The position numbers and the translations under genes were made by a program. A stretch of 64,000 bases of DNA from Coniferiporia sulphurascens (Eukaryota; Basidiomycota; Agaricomycetes; Hymenochaetales; Hymenochaetaceae), in assembly GCA_002794785.1 (NCBI GenBank), contig NBBA01000002.1, positions 1,116,001-1,180,000 on the forward strand, given 5' to 3'. Shown piece by piece: positions 59,030-64,000 of this stretch. Positions within the stretch are counted from its first letter, which is position 1, and the number at the start of each line of letters is the position of its first letter. The notes below the pieces were generated by a model, which saw nothing but the letters and a program-made list of their open reading frames with translations, was not told where the DNA came from and made no database searches.

Positions 59030-62000
59030 GAACAAAATATGACGTGTTTCCCGCACACGAGCCCACGATTTTCCTTCAAGGGAGCGGAAGGTGTTATCGC
59101 GCAAGGCGATGGCGGCAGTGCGCTTCTCCACGGTGGCTTGCACGATGCGCATAGGAGTGCTATACTGGACCTCTACGACTGGCGGCTGGACTGGAACGAC
59201 GTCGGTCTCCGAGCGTCGCGTGCACGCCCTGTCGATGCAATGCAGAATCATCTACCTAAAATTCGTCATTACTTGCTTCAATTTCTGGGTGCTGGGTCGC
59301 CTGACGTTCGGCTTCAAGCGTCGCATGAGGAAGATGTTATCATGAGATGAGTAAGTTCGTATCCTAGCGCATTTGTCAACAAGAATATCTTTGCCGTTAC
59401 GTGCATGACGCCAAGTCTACCCCACCGGTCGTGACTCACGCGTCCCTTCACAATGTCACGATCTCCATCACGGTTCCTCGGTTTTGCCTTTCCCGCGCAG
59501 CGGCGGGGTCCGCGTTCGCGAGACGCATCTCCAACTTGGCGAACGTCTCCACCCGGCGCGTAATCACGAACCGTAACGCTGAGAACAGAGCCACATCCGT
59601 GGTGTTATGCTCGCCCATGCGCATGACGAGTCGGTCAGGCGCGACGGACAGCACAGACGCGGACGGATGATTCGCTGCCGAGGTCGCGTATGAGAGGAGT
59701 CGGAGTGCCTCGGAGGCGAAGCCGCGGCAACAGTATGCTTTCTCTGTGCGGCGAGATGCGATTGGGACGAGTTGAAGAGATAGAGCGGGGAAGCGCACCG
59801 GCGATCATAACCTCCGCCTCAACCTCGAACTTGTCCTCAACCTCCGCCCATGCCGTACCGAGCGTACCAAACGGGTTAACGTCTCTGATCACCTGCACCG
59901 CAACGCATTCCAACCACGCCAGTACTGGTGTGCCGGTGGTGCCGGGGGCAGGAGCAAGAGCGGAGGAGGAGATGGGGACAGGCTCATGTGTGAGTAGGGT
60001 GAATGTCGAGATTCACGATTAAAATCACAAATAAGCAAGCACGTAAAGAATCGGAGTCAATCAAAGCATCAAGGCCCCAAATACGAGAATTCGAGGCAGG
60101 CCCCGGGTCAGGGATCAATTACGCACGCTGCTTCTCATACTCCTTTGGTGGCGTGACTTGTATTCACTCACTCGAGGCTCGGTCGGTATAGACTACATCG
60201 TGCCGAACTAGCAAGGCCCGAACAAAAGTTGATCTTGAAGGAATCACTGTAAGTGGGACAGAAATACGCAGGACATTTTTCAAACGTCAACAAGAATCAA
60301 GGTTGAAGGTTCGAGATTCTGTTCCACAAAATCTTTTCATAAGCAGAGAATAAGCGAATCGAATATACAACGAAAGAGTAAAACCAAGGGAAAGACGAGA
60401 AGCAAGAAGAGTCTACACAGCTTTAGACTGATCTGAACCCTCCCCCTACTTCCAATCCCCGCGTCCCCTCACCCCCACCTCCGTCCATCGGCTGGATTGT
60501 ATACCGGACCCAGGAGATGGCCTGCTTCACGAGTCCTCAAAGCCGAACCGCGTACACAGCTCCGGGGGGACCGAGCACGGCCATCGGAAAATGTCGAGTG
60601 GCGAATACATGAAGAAATAGAAGAAGGAAGAAGGGAAAGGAAAAAGTCGGTCGTCTGTCTCAGTGGGTGAATAATGAAGAACTCACGGGAGGGTCTGCCC
60701 TCCCGCTCCACGTTCCCCCTTCCCCCACCCCTCACTAACAACGATCCCGACGTAAACGCTCGCACGTATGTTGCCGAAGGAGGTCCTGGAGACGCAGAGG
60801 GTCAAGCGTCGAAGTCATGGTGGTGGCCAGCCTCCACGACTTGTCAGCCGTCGCCGGTGCGTCCGCCTCTCCACACTCAGGGCCAAGCACCGAAGGACAG
60901 AGAAGGTGGCCAGCCTCCTCGGTCTCCCTGTGCTATCGCCTTTGTGCCCCGTCCTCCGGCTGTAGGTCCACTCTGCCATAAAAGGAATCTGAAAAAGAAG
61001 AAGAGGACGAGCGAGAAAGCGTATGGGCGAAAACTAATAGGAGAACTCATCACGACAACGCAATACCATTCCATCACGCTTTGACTCAGGCTGCAGGGAA
61101 CCCAGGAGATGGTCAGCCTCCTGCATTCCCTTCACCCTCGTCATCACGTCCGTCGCACGCCCAAAGCGTCTCGCGAGAGAATACCTGACTAGTCAAGATC
61201 AGTCTGAGCGAAAATATGAAGCAAGGGAGAAGAAAAGGAAAAGGACTTTGGGGGTATATGGAAACTCGTCCGTCCAAAACACGGGCCAATCTCCAACATC
61301 GCGACAAGCCACGAGCAAACGGGGAAGTCGGGAGAAGAGGCACCTTCCCCTTCCTCCCCCGCTTACTCGCACCCTCGCTGCTCGCAGACGTCCCGTGATC
61401 CCAAATCCAATCTTTTCTGCTAACCCGAGTGCTGAGCGGAAAAAAGACCTAGTGAGCGTACTAGCGTGACGAAATGAAACGATTCGCTAGAACTGTCTCA
61501 GCCTGATCCCCACGCTCAGACTCAAGCTTCGGAGACTCGGAGAGGTAACCAGCCTCTCCAGGTCTCGTCGCCATTGCCGTCGCATCCGTCACACGCCCAT
61601 TGGCGCCGAACGGCTGTCTGACCTGCCCTGCACGAAAAACAGCCTGAGACGAAACGCAGCGTGTGAGAAAGGAGCGAAGCGGAGAAAGAGATGGATATGA
61701 GAATGTGTAGACTTGTCTGGATCAAAATCGCCCCTCCCCAAGCCTCACCCTTCCACTGCGCGACGCAACATGGCACGGCGCCGATAGGGAAACCAGAGAA
61801 GAGGCACCTTCCCCGGACTTCCCCACCGTACCGGCACATGTCACTCGCCCGGGAGCCACATCACGCTCCGACGTCGTTCTAATAGGATCTGGGGAAGGGA
61901 TCAAGCGAGTGGGCAAATGCGACAGTGGTTGCGACTCGCCAAAATGTCTCAGTCCCTTCCCTCACGATCGGACTCAAGCTGCAGAGACCCAAGGAGGTGG

Positions 62001-63291
62001 CCAGTCTCCCTGAGAATCCTGGCCATCGCCGTCACGTCCGTCGCACGCCCTAGCGTCTTGCGATCTAGGTTCTGTGGGAGTAGAAGCGGGTGCGCAAGAG
62101 ATGGAATGAAGGAAAGGCACTTGTCTGCTTGACTCCGTCCAATTCCTCCGCGCCGCGACACAGACGAGGAAGCACAGAGAAGAGGCACCTTCCCTGTACT
62201 CCCCCGCCAGGTCTGACGTCCGTCGTACGCCCGAGTAGCGTCCCTGGACGAGGAGAGAGCAAGAGAGAGAGGAGGGGAGGAGGGGAGGAGACAGGGTAGG
62301 TGTGTTGGGCGTAGCTGAGGACAGATACTGGTTGCACGCTGGCCCGACGATGGGGTAGCAGTCAAAGAGCTGCTGGAGCTTCGAGAGGTCTGAACCAGAA
62401 TCCAAGTGTTTTCGCGCCTGTTGTGGACTATTTGGATGGAAATAAATGCGAACACACGCCGTAAGAGCGAAAGGGACATATGAGATCATCGATATGAGGG
62501 CTGGAAGAAGCGGCTATTGTAGTTCAGACTGCTTTTTGGTGGCTGTTCCGGAAGTGAACATGGGTCTGGAACAACTTTGTATGCAGTCGCACGAGGAAAC
62601 TGTATTTTTCTCACTCGATCGCGGAGTCGCAACGTTGAAAACCAAAGCTTTTGTTCATTGATAGTCCAGATGATTATGGCAAAAAATCGCGATGATCATT
62701 AATTGCGGGTTATGATGCGATGATTCGCGTATCCGCGAATCCTCGGATCGCTCTATAAAAGCGGAGCTTCAATACTGGTACTAGAGCTCCCTGCTTCTCG
62801 TCGTCCATTATACTCCTTAGGATATGTTATTAAAGGGAAACGACTGATATGTGAGATTTCCATGTGTACTCCGTCAATCTCCCGTTCTGTATGCAGACTC
62901 CTTCATGCAGGAAATTCTCGATGCCTACTTGCTTGCATTTGCTGTATCTAACGTCATTTGCGTCCAATGGGATTTATGTATACCCGTCAACTACACACAG
63001 AAAGTTTTGCTGCGCCTGGCATGCGCCCAAGTGCATGCATGGCATGAGCGAGTGGTCATGGCCGCCGCCAGCTTCGTGCGTCCGTTCGGCTCCATTTTTC
63101 CATTTGTCGCTGAGAAGCGCACGAAGGCTGCCCTGTCCCCGTCCGGCCAGGTATTATTACTAGAATCCTCTCAGCTTTCGGTCTCATAAATCTACAGACG
63201 CTCCCACTGGCTCGTCTTTCCGGAATGTAATCCCACCTGCGAAACCCGACCGTGGACCTCTCTCAACGGTTATTGGACTTCTTCCTGTGTC
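59030..63291 (-). repeat. Block X, right copy (inverted)
   Basis: Reverse complement of 5,986-9,490 with the same A/B modules: GAGGCACCTTCC at about 61,333, 61,802 and 62,182, and CGTCCGTC(G)CACGCCC at about 61,145, 61,585 (altered), 62,036 and 62,216. It is longer than the left copy mainly because of about 0.94 kb at roughly 59,350-60,295 that has no left counterpart. Unlike the left copy it does not adjoin a laccase. Its far side meets an F-box gene end at 63,707. Confidence 0.75.
59448..60000 (-). pseudogene. Gene fragment inside right block X, unknown family
   Basis: On the minus strand, one frame reads VLAWLECVAVQVIRDVNPFG, then TAWAEVEDKFEVEAEVMIAG. A second overlapping frame continues LSLQLVPIASR, ALRLLSYATSAAN, FSALRFVITRRVETFAKLEM and ends at a stop at 59,448. 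Together they look like one protein with a frame change near 59,790, or two exons with an unseen intron. I do not recognise the family. The fragment lies in the stretch missing from the left block. Confidence 0.45.
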
Positions 63292-63706
63292 TTCCATCTC
63301 ATTTACTCTAGGACGACTCTCAACTTACCTATTTGACAAAAACACTATGGAAAGCAAATACAACCAAGCAGATAGATACTGGGTATTACCTCGCTGGTTG
63401 TAAAACCATTTTCTTTGGCCTGATAAAATCAGGTATAGATTTCCGAGTGGTGCATATACAGTACATTGTACGCCGCGACAGTGATATCAGATATAAACCA
63501 ACTATGCATGCGGGAAGAAGAAATGTCATGGAAAAATACTAGACGGGAGAGGTGCTACTGGCTTGCGTATTCCTCAGTAACGAACCTGCATTCGATTCTC
63601 TCCAAACTAAGCAGATCGCCGAGTGCTGTACCTTGAAGTCAAGATCAGATAGAGTGGATAGCAGCACATCGACCACCGAGTTTTTGTGGCGAAGGTGCTT
63701 TCAACT
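63292..63706. other. Spacer between block X and the edge F-box gene
   Basis: 415 bases. No motif. It should hold the 3' untranslated region of the minus-strand F-box gene. Confidence 0.45.
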
Positions 63707-64000
63707 CTAATCCGCAAACACGGGGTCCTCAGCGATGTTGCCTATATACGAAGACCCTCGAGCTTCGAAGGATAGTGTAATTTGCATGTCCCGGCAAGTT
63801 GCATGCGTCCTTGTGAACAGAGTAGAGAGTGCATACAACTTGCTAGCAGTGAGGTCGCCTCCTCTACGGACGGATATGACCAATGCAGTCAAGCGGCACG
63901 GAGATGAGGACGAAGACGATATTCCTGCCAATATGGACGAGATGGAAGAATCATCAATCGAAATTTCTTTGCGATAGTAGGAATCACTGATATCTGAAGT
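63707..64000 (-). CDS. F-box/LRR-like protein, C-terminal 97 codons (runs off the window)
   Basis: The minus-strand frame is open from the window edge to TAG at 63,707. It is a clear paralogue of the end of the 9,789-11,078 gene. Shared stretches are DDSSISSILAG, SSSSSSPCRL, LVISV, LFTRTHATCRDMQI against LFKKTHAICRDMQI, and the final FAD/FTD. The match has no gaps I can see. The F-box itself would lie beyond the window, so function follows only from the paralogue (SCF substrate adaptor). Confidence 0.75.
   Translation of the reverse strand, partial: TSDISDSYYRKEISIDDSSISSILAGISSSSSSPCRLTALVISVRRGGDLTASKLYALSTLFTRTHATCRDMQITLSFEARGSSYIGNIAEDPVFAD

Noticed and set aside
60295..60345. tRNA/Pol III B-box-like GGTTCGAGATTC
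   Set aside because: No cloverleaf or A box could be built around it. The same region in the left copy (about 9,015-9,055) is altered.

Overview
The window looks like nuclear DNA of a wood- or litter-decaying basidiomycete (Agaricomycetes). Genes are split by many short introns of roughly 50-70 bases with GT-AG (twice GC-AG) ends. The gene content fits that group: a cluster of secreted laccases, several single-exon F-box/leucine-rich proteins, a phenol-hydroxylase-type flavoprotein, a secreted M43 metalloprotease, a CBM19-like secreted protein and a cupredoxin/serine-rich membrane protein. No rRNA, tRNA or CRISPR was recognised.

Layout. 1-5,983 is a left arm carrying a laccase copy (plus strand) with a one-base deletion. 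It ends in the first ~20 codons of a second, otherwise missing laccase. 5,986-9,490 is a GC-rich repeat block (block X) with alternating internal modules. 9,789-14,509 holds two F-box genes around a decayed aldo/keto reductase. 15,867-21,837 holds the flavoprotein monooxygenase and the M43 protease, whose promoter and signal peptide are tandemly duplicated. 24,254-34,165 is a run of minus-strand genes: two zinc-finger-like genes, dolichyldiphosphatase, dihydroxyacetone kinase and an F-box gene. 35,050-39,530 has two secreted or membrane-anchored proteins on the plus strand. 40,538-51,409 is a head-to-tail array of three intact-looking laccases on the minus strand. The last of these and its flanks are an inverted copy of the left arm. 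53,414-58,368 is a mobile-element-rich stretch with a LINE-like insertion and an F-box gene split by a short element. 59,030-63,291 is an inverted second copy of block X, followed by the 3' end of a paralogue of the 9.8-kb F-box gene at the window edge.

How it fits together. The laccases oxidise phenols outside the cell, and the flavoprotein hydroxylates aromatics inside it, so a loose phenol/lignin-degradation neighbourhood is plausible. The kinase and dolichyldiphosphatase are ordinary metabolic genes. The two arms can be read against each other. That comparison gives empty sites for two insertions, one inactivating deletion, and one breakpoint inside a signal-peptide coding region. Exon models were built by eye from splice sites and laccase homology. 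CDS spans include introns.
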